A DNA stretch of 64,000 nt from an uncultured Lachnospiraceae bacterium (GTDB taxonomy: Bacteria; Bacillota; Clostridia; Lachnospirales; Lachnospiraceae). Each line of letters begins with the position of its first letter. Position 1 is the stretch's first letter. The stretch spans positions 62,001-126,000 of the forward strand of contig ONNQ01000003.1 in the NCBI GenBank assembly GCA_900319245.1, in the 5' to 3' direction. Below the pieces are notes generated by a model, which made no database searches, was not told where the DNA came from, and saw nothing but the letters and a program-made list of their open reading frames with translations. Positions 8,500-17,402 of this stretch are shown one piece after another. Position numbers and translations under genes: made by a program.

Positions 8500-9846
8500 T
8501 CAACTGTTTTGCGACTGCATCGATTTAAGGAAATTGTTGAGTGTTCTGTTCCAGATAATCTGCTCCATCTGTATATTGGATTTGCTGTCCAGGATCGACC
8601 GGACGGCAATCCCCACCTCTTCGAGGGCGTTGTCATACCCTCTGAACCTGGGCTGGATGATCGTCTTCTCCATAGCGCTCTCCAGAATATCCAGATTGAA
8701 GGCCGTCCCCGTGTCCTCCGCGATCTGCTTGATCGTCTCCTCCGACTGGGTCACAGACGGCAGCACAGAGATGCCGTCCGAGTAGTCGAAGATCTCAGCC
8801 TGGATTGCCTGATCCTGCGTGAGCAGCTTCATAAATTCCCAGGCCATCTCTTGATTGGACGTCTCTTCGCTCATGGCGATGGAAAGTGTATCCAGTCTGG
8901 AATAGTTGTCGCCCGACGGGCCCGCCGGCATTGTCACGCACTCCCACTCAAAGTCTGAGTACTTCTTAATACTTAGTTCCTGGGACTTGTAGGCTCTGTA
9001 TTCAGAGAAAAGCATGGGCTGAAATACGACGTTTCCCTGCGAGAAATCCCTCTCAGAAACAGAATAGCCGCTGTTGAGCCCCTCCAGCTTTTCCAGAAAG
9101 GCAATGGCGTCGCCAACTTCCCTCACTGTAAAATCGCAGCTTCTTCCCTTCTCGTCGAACAAACTGACGCCATTTGCGTCAAACGCGTCGTTCCAAGTGT
9201 AATTACAGGTACCGAACTGGTTGATGATCCCTGTGCCTTCCGTATCCTTGGTCACCTTCCGGCAGATCTCATAGAAATCATTCCAGGTCCAGTCTCTTGC
9301 AGGCATCGCAATGTGCTCGCGATCCAGGATCGTTTTATTGACGAACATCATGTTGGGCGCGCATTCGTAGGGGAGCGCGTACTGCCTGCCGGCGTAGCTG
9401 CCCGAGTCATATGCGGTCTTATAGTAGGCGGATGGGTCAAAAAACGGATCTCTTTTAATCAGATTGTCCAGATCCTTGAGCGCGCCGATCTGCGCAAACG
9501 TGCTAAAGTCTCCCCCCAATATGAAAAAGACGTCCGGCATGGTGTCGTTCATCATCTGTTCGGAGAGCCATTCCGAATAGTCCGCCTTCATGATTCCGCT
9601 CTCGTACTCCACCTTGACGTCCGGATGCTCATGTTGGAAGCGCAAGATCGCATTGTCAATGATCTTATTGGCATGCCCGTTCTGAATGCCCCAGTAGTTG
9701 TCAGAGAAAACGCCCACGGTCAGAACCATGTCTTTGGAAAAACGGATCCTGCGATATTGCCCGGTTGTGATGAGCAGCGCCGCAAGCGCAATGATCACGC
9801 TGATCCCGACGCGGAATCGTCTGGTCTTAAAAAAAGTCAGGTCCAT
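8500..9846 (-). CDS. Membrane-tethered extracellular solute-binding protein (family 1)
   Basis: The 448-residue protein resembles ABC sugar-binding proteins (GDFSTFAQIGALKDLD, GRQYALPYECAPNMMFVNK). It begins with a single hydrophobic helix at about residues 12-29 that has no lipobox cysteine and no clear cleavage site, so it is probably anchored as a type II protein. No permease or ATPase gene accompanies it. It follows the response regulator after eight bases and is the last gene before a terminator. I infer that it presents ligand to the histidine kinase in this operon rather than feeding a transporter. Confidence 0.82.
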   Translation of the reverse strand: MDLTFFKTRRFRVGISVIIALAALLITTGQYRRIRFSKDMVLTVGVFSDNYWGIQNGHANKIIDNAILRFQHEHPDVKVEYESGIMKADYSEWLSEQMMNDTMPDVFFILGGDFSTFAQIGALKDLDNLIKRDPFFDPSAYYKTAYDSGSYAGRQYALPYECAPNMMFVNKTILDREHIAMPARDWTWNDFYEICRKVTKDTEGTGIINQFGTCNYTWNDAFDANGVSLFDEKGRSCDFTVREVGDAIAFLEKLEGLNSGYSVSERDFSQGNVVFQPMLFSEYRAYKSQELSIKKYSDFEWECVTMPAGPSGDNYSRLDTLSIAMSEETSNQEMAWEFMKLLTQDQAIQAEIFDYSDGISVLPSVTQSEETIKQIAEDTGTAFNLDILESAMEKTIIQPRFRGYDNALEEVGIAVRSILDSKSNIQMEQIIWNRTLNNFLKSMQSQNS

Positions 9847-9854
9847 ACCCCACC

Positions 9855-10532
9855 TCAGTCCTCTTCGTCAAAGCTTCTGATCACGGCGCCCGTCTGTACC
9901 GCCCAGATCGCCAGCTGCGTCCTGTCGCGCAGTCCCAGCTTACTCAGGATATTGCTGAGGCTGTTGCGCACAGTGCCTTCCGAAAGGTTCAATTTCGCAG
10001 CGATCTCCTTGTTGGATAATCCGCTTCCCACCTGGACGATGATCTGCCACTCATTGTTCTTAAGGCTGGCTGACTGCTGCTCGTCGACCTGGATCGTGAG
10101 ATTGGTCTGCGCCATTCTGGAGAAGAGTCTGACGACCTTGGAAGCAATATCCTCATTGATCATGGCGGTTCCCTGATAGACCTTGCGGATCGCATCCGAC
10201 AGTTCCTTCATGGAAATTCCCTTTAAGAGATATCCGCTCGCGCCGTATTTGAGCGCATCAAATACATATCGGTCGTCGTCAAAGGTAGTCAGGATGATGA
10301 TCTTGATGTCCGGATACTGCTCCTTGAGAATCTGCGTGCAGATCACGCCATCCATCTTGGGCATACGAATGTCCATCAGGATCACGTCCGGCTTCTCCCT
10401 TTTCACGCAGCGAATGACTTCCTGTCCATCCGCAGCCGTATCTGTCACATGAAAATCCTCCATGCTGTCCAGAATGATCAGAAGACTCTGTCGAATCAGT
10501 TCCTGATCGTCAGCTATCAATATTTTGATCAT
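9855..10532 (-). CDS. NarL/FixJ-type response regulator
   Basis: The 225-residue protein has a receiver domain with acidic pocket D8/D9, phosphoacceptor D54 in LMDIRMP and the conserved Thr and Lys (LTTF, LLKG). A LuxR-type helix-turn-helix follows near residues 160-215 (GLSNKEIAAKLNLSEGTVRN). It is the partner of the kinase gene 35 bases upstream. Targets are not visible; the PTS operon next door is one candidate. Confidence 0.94.
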   Translation of the reverse strand: MIKILIADDQELIRQSLLIILDSMEDFHVTDTAADGQEVIRCVKREKPDVILMDIRMPKMDGVICTQILKEQYPDIKIIILTTFDDDRYVFDALKYGASGYLLKGISMKELSDAIRKVYQGTAMINEDIASKVVRLFSRMAQTNLTIQVDEQQSASLKNNEWQIIVQVGSGLSNKEIAAKLNLSEGTVRNSLSNILSKLGLRDRTQLAIWAVQTGAVIRSFDEED

Positions 10533-10567
10533 TTATACGCTCCGTTTCTGTGCCCCTGCACATACAG

Positions 10568-11893
10568 TTAATTCTCATTGCCCCAGCGGATCGGAATTAC
10601 CGCGTGAATCGTAAATCCCAGATTCCCGGTATACTCCAGATGGCCGCCCAGCATATCGAGACGCTCCTTCATGTGATGGAGACCAAATCCCGATTTTACA
10701 TCGCTGCAGCCAACGCCGTTGTCAGAAATAATGATATGAAGTTCCCCATCGATCCGGTCTATCGATATATTGATCTTCGTCGCCTTGCCGTGGCGGATCG
10801 CATTTGTGATGCTCTCCTGTACGACCCGATAGATCACGTCTCCCTCATCCTGGTTAAAGTGGCTGAGGTCCGTCGTGATATTCATGGAGATCTCCACGCC
10901 GGTAGACCGGGTCGTGCTGTCGACCAGCTTGTGCAGCGCATCTTCAATGTCCATGGATTCCAGCGCGTCTGCGTGGAGCGCCTTGACCGAGTGCCGCACG
11001 TCAATGATGCCGGTCCGCGCGACTTCCGCGATGGCCCGCAGCTGTTCCTTGGTGGCCTCCGGCGCAATGTCCATCAGCATGATGCAGGCTTCAATGCCGG
11101 TGATAATACCCGTCAGCGAATGCCCCAGCGTATCGTGGATCTCTCTGGCAAGCCGGTTTCTCTCTCTGGTCTCCGCCATTCTGGCCGACTCGCTTGCATA
11201 CTCTTCCAGCTTGATATTGGCTTCCTTGAGCTCGTTGTTGAGAACAAGGATCCTCTCCTTCTCGCTCATCTGGGAGAGCGCCAGAATGACCATGTAGAAG
11301 ATGAATACGTAGATATTGATCAGGTCCAGAATATTCAGGATCCCCAGAAACCTTAAAAGATGGTCCGCCCTGTAATAGCTCCACACGATGTCAAGGGGAA
11401 TTACATCGATCCACTTCTGCAGGACGTTGCCGTTGATCAGGAGGGAAAAAGCGGACACAGCCAATATATACAATGCTCTCTTTTTCCAGTCGATCGTATA
11501 GCGCATGATGTCCGCCAGGAGCAGAACGACCATGCCTGTATAGCCAAATCCCGTCACATAGCTGATCCCGATCGCAACGAGAAACTCCAAGGTCAGTTTG
11601 CATACCAGTTCCGGATGGTTATTGCATTCTACAGAGAGCAGGATCTCCAGGCATCCGAAGAACAAAAGTCCTGCGATCGGAATGATCCAGTTGATCGGCG
11701 GCACCCGTCCGGCCCGCAGCAAAAACTCCAGCGCCGTGCCTTCATGGACATAGCCCCACAGCGCATGGCTGGAAATGAGTGTGATGTATAAAATAATCAG
11801 GAAATTGAACATCTGCAGAACCCTGAACACCATTTCCGGTATCTGGTCCATTCTGTCAAAATCCCGTCGTACAGGAGCGACCTTTTCAACCAT
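10568..11893 (-). CDS. Sensor histidine kinase, HisKA_3 type
   Basis: The kinase pairs with the NarL-type regulator. About six membrane helices fill the first ~210 residues with only short loops, so it has no large extracellular sensor domain. A coiled coil leads to the H-box ERNRLAREIHDTLGHS, and the ATPase domain shows N-box ESITNAIRHG and DNGVG. The start at 11893 has GGGAG six bases upstream; an in-frame ATG at 11932 lacks a site. Since substrate-binding proteins are encoded on both sides, they may supply the sensing function. Confidence 0.92.
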   Translation of the reverse strand: MVEKVAPVRRDFDRMDQIPEMVFRVLQMFNFLIILYITLISSHALWGYVHEGTALEFLLRAGRVPPINWIIPIAGLLFFGCLEILLSVECNNHPELVCKLTLEFLVAIGISYVTGFGYTGMVVLLLADIMRYTIDWKKRALYILAVSAFSLLINGNVLQKWIDVIPLDIVWSYYRADHLLRFLGILNILDLINIYVFIFYMVILALSQMSEKERILVLNNELKEANIKLEEYASESARMAETRERNRLAREIHDTLGHSLTGIITGIEACIMLMDIAPEATKEQLRAIAEVARTGIIDVRHSVKALHADALESMDIEDALHKLVDSTTRSTGVEISMNITTDLSHFNQDEGDVIYRVVQESITNAIRHGKATKINISIDRIDGELHIIISDNGVGCSDVKSGFGLHHMKERLDMLGGHLEYTGNLGFTIHAVIPIRWGNEN

Positions 11894-11959
11894 ATTTTTC
11901 TCCCTGTTTGCTTGATCGGCGGAGCGGATCATTGGATCTGCCGGCAGCGTCTGACGCTC

Positions 11960-12934
11960 TTACTGCCATCTGTCCACGTTGTACTGTTCCACATTGTCCT
12001 TCGTGACAAGTTCCACGGGGACAGAGATATATTTCTCAACCTCCCGCCCTTCGAGAAGGTCATAGATCGCGTTGGCGGCTTCATCACCGATCCTGGAAGG
12101 GAACTGCGCGGCACTTGCCTTGATCTTGCCCTCATAAATCAGTTGTTTGGCGTCCGGTGAACCGTCTACGCCGTACACGTCCACGGACTCCAAAAGCCCA
12201 TGATTGTCGAGGGCTGCGACAGCGCCGAGACTGGCCGGATCGTTGAGGCAGAACACACAGTTAAATGGAGTTCCCATTTCAATATAGTCCTCCATTCCGG
12301 GAAGCGCGATCTCAAGCTGTCCCTCACAGGAAATCCGTCCCACTACGCGGATCTCCTTGTTGGCCCGAATCGTATCGAGAAATCCCTGCACTCTCTGCCT
12401 TCCGGACGTCGCTGTCTCATGGGTCATCAGGACGACATCCGCCTTTTTTCTTGTGCGCAGCATATACTCGCCAACGAGCTGGCCTGCTCTGTAATTATCC
12501 GAAACGATCGTGCAGTCCGCAAGCTCTGCGTCCGCTATATCCGAGTCCACAACAATGATCTTTACGCCCTGCGCGTGCGCTTTGGTAAGTACTTCCTTGA
12601 GACCGTCTGCATTGACAGGCGTCAGGATAAGCACGTCAATTCCTTTTTCCAGCATCCCTTCGATCTGTTCGATCTGCCTTTGCGCATTGAGCGCTGGATT
12701 TCGCAGGATGATCCTGTCACCCTCCGCTTCCACCCGGTGGCTGATCTGCTCGTTCAGGATCTCATAGAACTCGTTGTTCATGGTCATATAGCTGGCGCCG
12801 ATCAGATGCGCGTTCTCTTTCTGCCCGGTCGACGCATCGGGTGTGATGACCAGATAGATCACCATCATCACGGCCGCCGCTGCGGTAAGCAGGATCATCA
12901 CGATCCTGTAAATGGTCTGATATCGTATTTTCAT
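11960..12934 (-). CDS. Membrane-tethered periplasmic-binding-protein-like sugar receptor (RbsB type)
   Basis: The 324-residue protein has the Peripla_BP_4 fold seen in ribose-type receptors (NAQRQIEQIEGMLEKGIDVL, IIVVDSDI, VCLNDPAS-like CVFCLNDPAS). An N-terminal helix at residues 10-30 has no cysteine lipobox, suggesting a tethered rather than a free or lipid-anchored protein. It lies 19 bases after the HAD gene and 66 before the kinase start. The arrangement of receptor, kinase and regulator points to signal detection. The ligand is probably a sugar, but this is only family inference. Confidence 0.88.
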   Translation of the reverse strand: MKIRYQTIYRIVMILLTAAAAVMMVIYLVITPDASTGQKENAHLIGASYMTMNNEFYEILNEQISHRVEAEGDRIILRNPALNAQRQIEQIEGMLEKGIDVLILTPVNADGLKEVLTKAHAQGVKIIVVDSDIADAELADCTIVSDNYRAGQLVGEYMLRTRKKADVVLMTHETATSGRQRVQGFLDTIRANKEIRVVGRISCEGQLEIALPGMEDYIEMGTPFNCVFCLNDPASLGAVAALDNHGLLESVDVYGVDGSPDAKQLIYEGKIKASAAQFPSRIGDEAANAIYDLLEGREVEKYISVPVELVTKDNVEQYNVDRWQ

Positions 12935-12953
12935 TTCCGCGTACCGTTCTTTC

Positions 12954-13769
12954 TCACTGGATTATCCCGGTAAATAGCTGTTCCAACACGTCCGCTATAC
13001 CGTCGTGATCATTGTCCGCTGTGCCGAACGGGAATCTCCGCCGGATCTCTTCCGGCGCGTTCCCCATTACATAGCCCCTGCCCACTGCTTCGAGCATTTC
13101 AACGTCATTGTAATTGTCTCCGAAGGCGATGGTCTCGGAGGGTGTGATCCCCAGATGCGCGCAGTATCTCTCCACCGCTTCCGCCTTGGAAATTCCCTTT
13201 GCCATGATCTCTAACAGAATATCGCTGGATTTTACGACGGCCACATCCGGAAACGCCGCTTTCATTTCTTTTTCCACCTGGAGGATCGTGCCCGGCGCAC
13301 AGATGCACAAAAACTTACTGACGCCCTCGCCGGGCGCAAGGTCCTTCACCGTGCCCTGTCTGGACTCTGCCTCCACAATCCTCTCTTCGTTCATCACTCT
13401 GGGATCCGATTTGTCCGGCGCGAGCCAGTCGTCTCCGCTGTATATGCATATGCTCAGGTCATATCCTTGTTCCCGGATAAAGGCCTCGATCCGGAGCGCG
13501 GTCTGCCTGTCGATCTGTCTGCTGTACAGGACGTTTCTCTCCTCGTCCATGATCAAGGCGCCGCTGTAGGCGATCAGTGCGCAGTGAAGATCGTTTCTGC
13601 GCATGATCGGGTAGATCCCCGACGGACTTCTGGCCGATACGATCACAAAATGGATCCCGCTTTTAAGGATCTTGTGGATCCACTCTCCGGTCCTTGGCGT
13701 CACGCGGTGCGACGCATTTAACAGTGTCCCGTCTACGTCTGAGAAAACCGCTTTGATCGTGTGTTCCAT
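12954..13769 (-). CDS. HAD-superfamily Cof-type phosphatase
   Basis: The 271-residue protein has the HAD nucleophile motif FSDVDGTLL, motif II in FVIVSARS, and GFGDNYNDVEML-like IAFGDNYNDVEML as motif IV. The C2-type cap places it with Cof/YidA sugar-phosphate phosphatases. The start at 13769 has AAAGGAG six bases upstream; the frame is open 24 codons further but without a site. It is the first gene of the sensing operon. The substrate is unknown; a sugar phosphate would suit the neighbourhood. Confidence 0.9.
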   Translation of the reverse strand: MEHTIKAVFSDVDGTLLNASHRVTPRTGEWIHKILKSGIHFVIVSARSPSGIYPIMRRNDLHCALIAYSGALIMDEERNVLYSRQIDRQTALRIEAFIREQGYDLSICIYSGDDWLAPDKSDPRVMNEERIVEAESRQGTVKDLAPGEGVSKFLCICAPGTILQVEKEMKAAFPDVAVVKSSDILLEIMAKGISKAEAVERYCAHLGITPSETIAFGDNYNDVEMLEAVGRGYVMGNAPEEIRRRFPFGTADNDHDGIADVLEQLFTGIIQ

Positions 13770-13944
13770 CTTGCTCTCCTTTACGTAAAACGCAAAACCT
13801 GGCCGGCCGGCACAGGACTTGTCTGCTCTTTCATAATGCAATACTTCTGTTTTTTATTGCAAACCATCCACTCTTCATTTGTAAACGAACGCCAAATGGA
13901 GTAGAGTAATAGAAGAAAATCTAATTGAAATGGAGAATACGACT

Positions 13945-14220
13945 ATGACATTTCGTTATCCCGCTGTATTTCAGAAAAAAGAGGATGGTTCCTATACCGC
14001 CTATTTCCCGGATCTTGCAATGTGCACCGCCAAGGGGCAGACACTGGACGACTGCATCAACGACGCAATCGCGGAGTGCCGGGACTGGATCCAGACCGAA
14101 CTTCTGGATACGCTCGACATGCCCCCTGTCTCCGATTTTGACGATATAGAGCTCAAGGAGAACGAGCACATCCGCATGATCGGTGTAATCGTCCGTCTCT
14201 ACGAGGGTTGGGACGAATGA
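13945..14220 (+). CDS. HicB-like antitoxin-family protein, orphan
   Basis: The 91-residue protein has the HicB partial RNase H-like fold: RYPAVFQKKEDGSYTAYFPDL, then TLDDCINDAIAECRDW. HicB proteins normally neutralise the HicA mRNA interferase. No HicA-like reading frame (about 60 residues with a dsRNA-binding fold) is visible on either side, and the protein ends without a DNA-binding domain. The ATG at 13945 is chosen because GGAG lies nine bases upstream and because homologues begin at this point. An earlier ATG at 13930 is possible. It is one of only three plus-strand genes here. Confidence 0.82.
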   Translation: MTFRYPAVFQKKEDGSYTAYFPDLAMCTAKGQTLDDCINDAIAECRDWIQTELLDTLDMPPVSDFDDIELKENEHIRMIGVIVRLYEGWDE

Positions 14221-14232
14221 CACCGGCTCTTT

Positions 14233-14280
14233 AAAAAAGGCTTTGCAGACTGCCCCGGCAGTATTCGCAAAGCCTTTTTT
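14233..14280. terminator. Bidirectional terminator between hicB-like gene and proA
   Basis: AAAAAAGGCTTTGC pairs with GCAAAGCCTTTTTT, with an inner ACTGCC/GGCAGT stem, giving T-runs on both strands between convergent genes. Confidence 0.88.
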
Positions 14281-14306
14281 GATCCCTGTTGCCAAGCTTG
14301 TCTGTC

Positions 14307-15560
14307 TTATCCTCTGACCTGTCCCTGCCCGGTGATCTGGTATTTGTAGGACGTGATCTCTCTAAGTCCCATGGGACCTCTTGCCTGCAATTTCTGGGTG
14401 CTGATGCCAATCTCTGCGCCAAATCCGAATTCAAATCCGTCCGTAAATCTCGTGGATACATTGACATATACACAAGCGGAATCGATCTCGCGAAGGAACC
14501 TGCCTGCCGCTTCTTCATTTCCAGTCACAATACAGTCCGAATGGCCGGTATGGTATCTGTTAATATGTTCGATTGCTTCTTCGAGCGAATCCACCGTCTT
14601 GACCGACAGCATCAGGGCCAGATACTCTGTACCAAAATCCTCCTCGGTCGCAGGCTCCGCGAAGGGAAGGAACTTCCCTGCCTCCGCGTCCGCCCGAAGG
14701 ACGACATTGTACTCTTTCATGGCCTCTGAGAGCATGGGGAAAAACCGGTCCGCGACGTCTCTATGTACGACCAGCGATTCCGCCGCATTGCAGACGCCGA
14801 TCCTCTGTGTTTTGGCATTGATCAGAATTCGGATCGCCATGTCGAGATCCGCATCCTTGTCGACGTAAATATGGCAGTTGCCCGTGCCGGTCTCGATCAC
14901 AGGAATCTTACTGTTCTCCACAACCGCGCGGATGAGGCCTGCGCCGCCTCTGGGAATCAGAACGTCCACATACTGACGCATAGACATCAGTTCTCTGGTG
15001 GCAGCCCTGTCTGTCGTGGCGATCAGCTGTACTGCGTTGGGATCGATCCCGCAGTCGGAGAGCGCCTCACGGAGCGTATCTGTGATCGCGATATTGGAGT
15101 GGATCGCATCACTGCCGCCCTTTAAGATGACCGCGCTGCCTGCCTTGAAGCAAAGCGCAAACGCGTCCGCAGTGACATTGGGCCTCGATTCATAGATCAC
15201 GCCGATGACGCCCATGGGAACACGGACCTTGCGGATCTGCATGCCGTTGGGTCTTGTGAATTCGTCTATCACTTCGCCGACCGGATCCGGCAGCGCTGCA
15301 ACTTGCCTAAGACCCTCCGCAATCTGGTCGATCCGCGCCTTCGTGAGTGTGAGACGGTCGATCATCGCCTCCTTCATTCCGGCGGCTCTTCCGTTCTCTA
15401 TATCCTCGCGGTTGGCGGCCAGGATCTTGTCCCCGTTCGCAACGAGCTTGTCTGCCGCGGTGAGGAGCGCCCGGTTCTTCTCATCCGTACTCAGTTTCTG
15501 TACGTCGTATTTGATCGCACTGGCTGTTTTACAAAGTGTTTCCACAATACTAATACTCAT
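14307..15560 (-). CDS. proA: Glutamate-5-semialdehyde dehydrogenase (gamma-glutamyl phosphate reductase)
   Basis: ProA reduces gamma-glutamyl phosphate to glutamate semialdehyde with NADPH, the second step of proline synthesis. The 417 residues show IGVIYESRPNVTADA, the nucleotide-binding FKAGSAVILKGGSDA, and the catalytic cysteine in RIGVCNAAE. The C-terminal RGPMGLREITSYKY is typical. Length matches the family. The kinase gene proB is not adjacent. A hairpin terminator lies downstream. Confidence 0.97.
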   Translation of the reverse strand: MSISIVETLCKTASAIKYDVQKLSTDEKNRALLTAADKLVANGDKILAANREDIENGRAAGMKEAMIDRLTLTKARIDQIAEGLRQVAALPDPVGEVIDEFTRPNGMQIRKVRVPMGVIGVIYESRPNVTADAFALCFKAGSAVILKGGSDAIHSNIAITDTLREALSDCGIDPNAVQLIATTDRAATRELMSMRQYVDVLIPRGGAGLIRAVVENSKIPVIETGTGNCHIYVDKDADLDMAIRILINAKTQRIGVCNAAESLVVHRDVADRFFPMLSEAMKEYNVVLRADAEAGKFLPFAEPATEEDFGTEYLALMLSVKTVDSLEEAIEHINRYHTGHSDCIVTGNEEAAGRFLREIDSACVYVNVSTRFTDGFEFGFGAEIGISTQKLQARGPMGLREITSYKYQITGQGQVRG

Positions 15561-15640
15561 CGTTCGTTCCTCTCCCTATTTGTTGACGGCGGATCTGCGA
15601 TCTCCGTGAATATCGCACCCTTTTTCAATCATTGCAATCT

Positions 15641-15669
15641 ATTATAACTGAAATCCTGTTCCCTTAACA
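15641..15669 (-). promoter_or_regulatory. Possible promoter for proA
   Basis: On the minus strand a perfect TATAAT lies 17 bases after TGTTAA, about 80 bases before the proA start. The -35 is weak and overlaps the end of the upstream gene. Confidence 0.35.
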
Positions 15670-17337
15670 GGGATTCTTGTCCACAGGCGCCGCATACCGC
15701 TTGCGGATCGCTTCCGCGACGCGAATGCCGTCCATAGCCGCCGACATGATCCCGCCGGCATAACCTGCGCCTTCGCCGCAGGGATAGAGTCCCCGGATCT
15801 GCGACTGCAGATCTTCGCCCCTCGGTATGCGCACGGGCGATGAAGTTCTCGACTCGAGACCGGCCGCAAAGGCCTCCTCGCCGGCAAATCCCGGAATCTT
15901 GCGGTCAAATTCCTCCATGCCTTCTATAAAATCCGCTGTCATCCATGCGGGAAGAAGGTCGCTGAGGTCGGCCTGGGTCCACTGGCCGCGAATACACAGA
16001 TCATGGCTCGTCAGATAGGGATCTGGCGCATTGGAGTTTGCCACTTCGCCGCTCTTTCGCTTCTCATAATTCTCCTTGAGCTTTACATAGCGCTGCACAG
16101 GGATGGCGCCCTGACCAATCCGATATGCCTTTTCTTCCAGCGCCCGCTGAAAGTCCATGCCGGACAGAGGGTGTTCGGTTCCGTACTCCTCGGGTCCGAT
16201 CGTGACGACGATCGCGCTGTTGGCCCTCTCGCTCCCTCTTGCGTGTTCGCTCATGCCGTTGACAGCGATGCGGGACGGCTCTGAAGACGCATCCACGATA
16301 TAGCCGCCCGGGCACATGCAGAAGGAGTAGACGCCGCGTCCCGAGGCAGCTCTCGCTGTCAGCTTGTAAGGCGCCGCCGTAAGGCCCAGTTCCTGCATCT
16401 CTTCCCGTTCCCACACGCCGTACTGAGACTTGTCGATCAGGCTCTGCGGGTGAGACACGCGAAGTCCGATCGCAAAGGCCTTGGCTTCCATGGGAATCCC
16501 TCTTTGGTAGAGCGCTGTCATGGTATCTCTGGCGCTGTGACCCGGCGCCAGCACGACTGTATCGGTTCTGATCCGGCTTCCGTCCGCGAGAATGACCGCG
16601 CGTACACTTCCGTCCTGCATCTCCAGGTCTGTGACTTGTGCTTCAAACCGGACTTCGCCGCCCGCTGCCTGGATCCTTCTGCGGATCGCAGGGATTACAA
16701 CCTTGAGCCGGTCTGTGCCGATATGGGGCTTACTCTCATATACAATGTCGCCCGGCGCGCCGGCTTCTGTAAAGACCGTCAGGACTTTCTCACTGCGCCC
16801 CGTCTTGTCGTTGATCTGCGTATTGAGCTTTCCATCGGAGAAGGTGCCCGCGCCGCCCTCTCCGAACTGCACGTTGGAAGCGGGATCCAGTTTGCCGCTC
16901 TCCCAGTAGTGTTCGATGTCCTTCGTTCTCTGCTCCACACACCGCCCCCGCTCAAGCAGGATCGGCCGATAGCCGTGCTCTGCCAGCATCAGTGCGCAGA
17001 ACAGGCCCGCAGGACCTGCGCCGATCACGACGGGCCGCGTATGCATGATCTCCTCGCCGGCCTTCGGGAACTGATATCCAGTCTCTTCTACATAGGAAAT
17101 ATTCCTGCTGCGCAGTGACGCTGCGAGTTTTCTCTCCGCCTTGGCACCTGTTTTCGTATCTACATCGACGGTGTAGATATCATAGAGCTGGGGCTTCTTT
17201 CTCGCGTCGATCGAATGTCTGCGGATTCTGTAATGTACTGGTTCGCGGCCCTTGTACCTGATTGTCTTTCGTATTTTGCCTTCCAGATCTGCTTCTGTGT
17301 GCCCACAGGGAAGCTTTAACTGGGAAATTCTGATCAT
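15664..17337 (-). CDS. FAD-dependent dehydrogenase, COG2509 family
   Basis: The 557-residue flavoprotein has a short N-terminal ferredoxin-like domain (about 90 residues), then the dinucleotide motif VVIGAGPAGLFCALMLAE near residue 102. The motifs GEGGAGTFSDGKLN and YPCGEGAGYAGGI, both typical of this uncharacterised FAD-dependent dehydrogenase family, follow. The reaction is unknown. The start at 17337 has AGGAG seven bases upstream; the frame extends 45 codons further without a site. It lies 65 bases after a second flavoprotein gene, and the pair may work together or simply share transcription. Confidence 0.88.
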   Translation of the reverse strand: MIRISQLKLPCGHTEADLEGKIRKTIRYKGREPVHYRIRRHSIDARKKPQLYDIYTVDVDTKTGAKAERKLAASLRSRNISYVEETGYQFPKAGEEIMHTRPVVIGAGPAGLFCALMLAEHGYRPILLERGRCVEQRTKDIEHYWESGKLDPASNVQFGEGGAGTFSDGKLNTQINDKTGRSEKVLTVFTEAGAPGDIVYESKPHIGTDRLKVVIPAIRRRIQAAGGEVRFEAQVTDLEMQDGSVRAVILADGSRIRTDTVVLAPGHSARDTMTALYQRGIPMEAKAFAIGLRVSHPQSLIDKSQYGVWEREEMQELGLTAAPYKLTARAASGRGVYSFCMCPGGYIVDASSEPSRIAVNGMSEHARGSERANSAIVVTIGPEEYGTEHPLSGMDFQRALEEKAYRIGQGAIPVQRYVKLKENYEKRKSGEVANSNAPDPYLTSHDLCIRGQWTQADLSDLLPAWMTADFIEGMEEFDRKIPGFAGEEAFAAGLESRTSSPVRIPRGEDLQSQIRGLYPCGEGAGYAGGIMSAAMDGIRVAEAIRKRYAAPVDKNPC

Positions 17338-17402
17338 AGACCTGCTCCTACTCTTTGCTGTTCTTGTAAGGATTTCCGCGTCGCTTTTGCCGTCGTCTGC
17401 TG

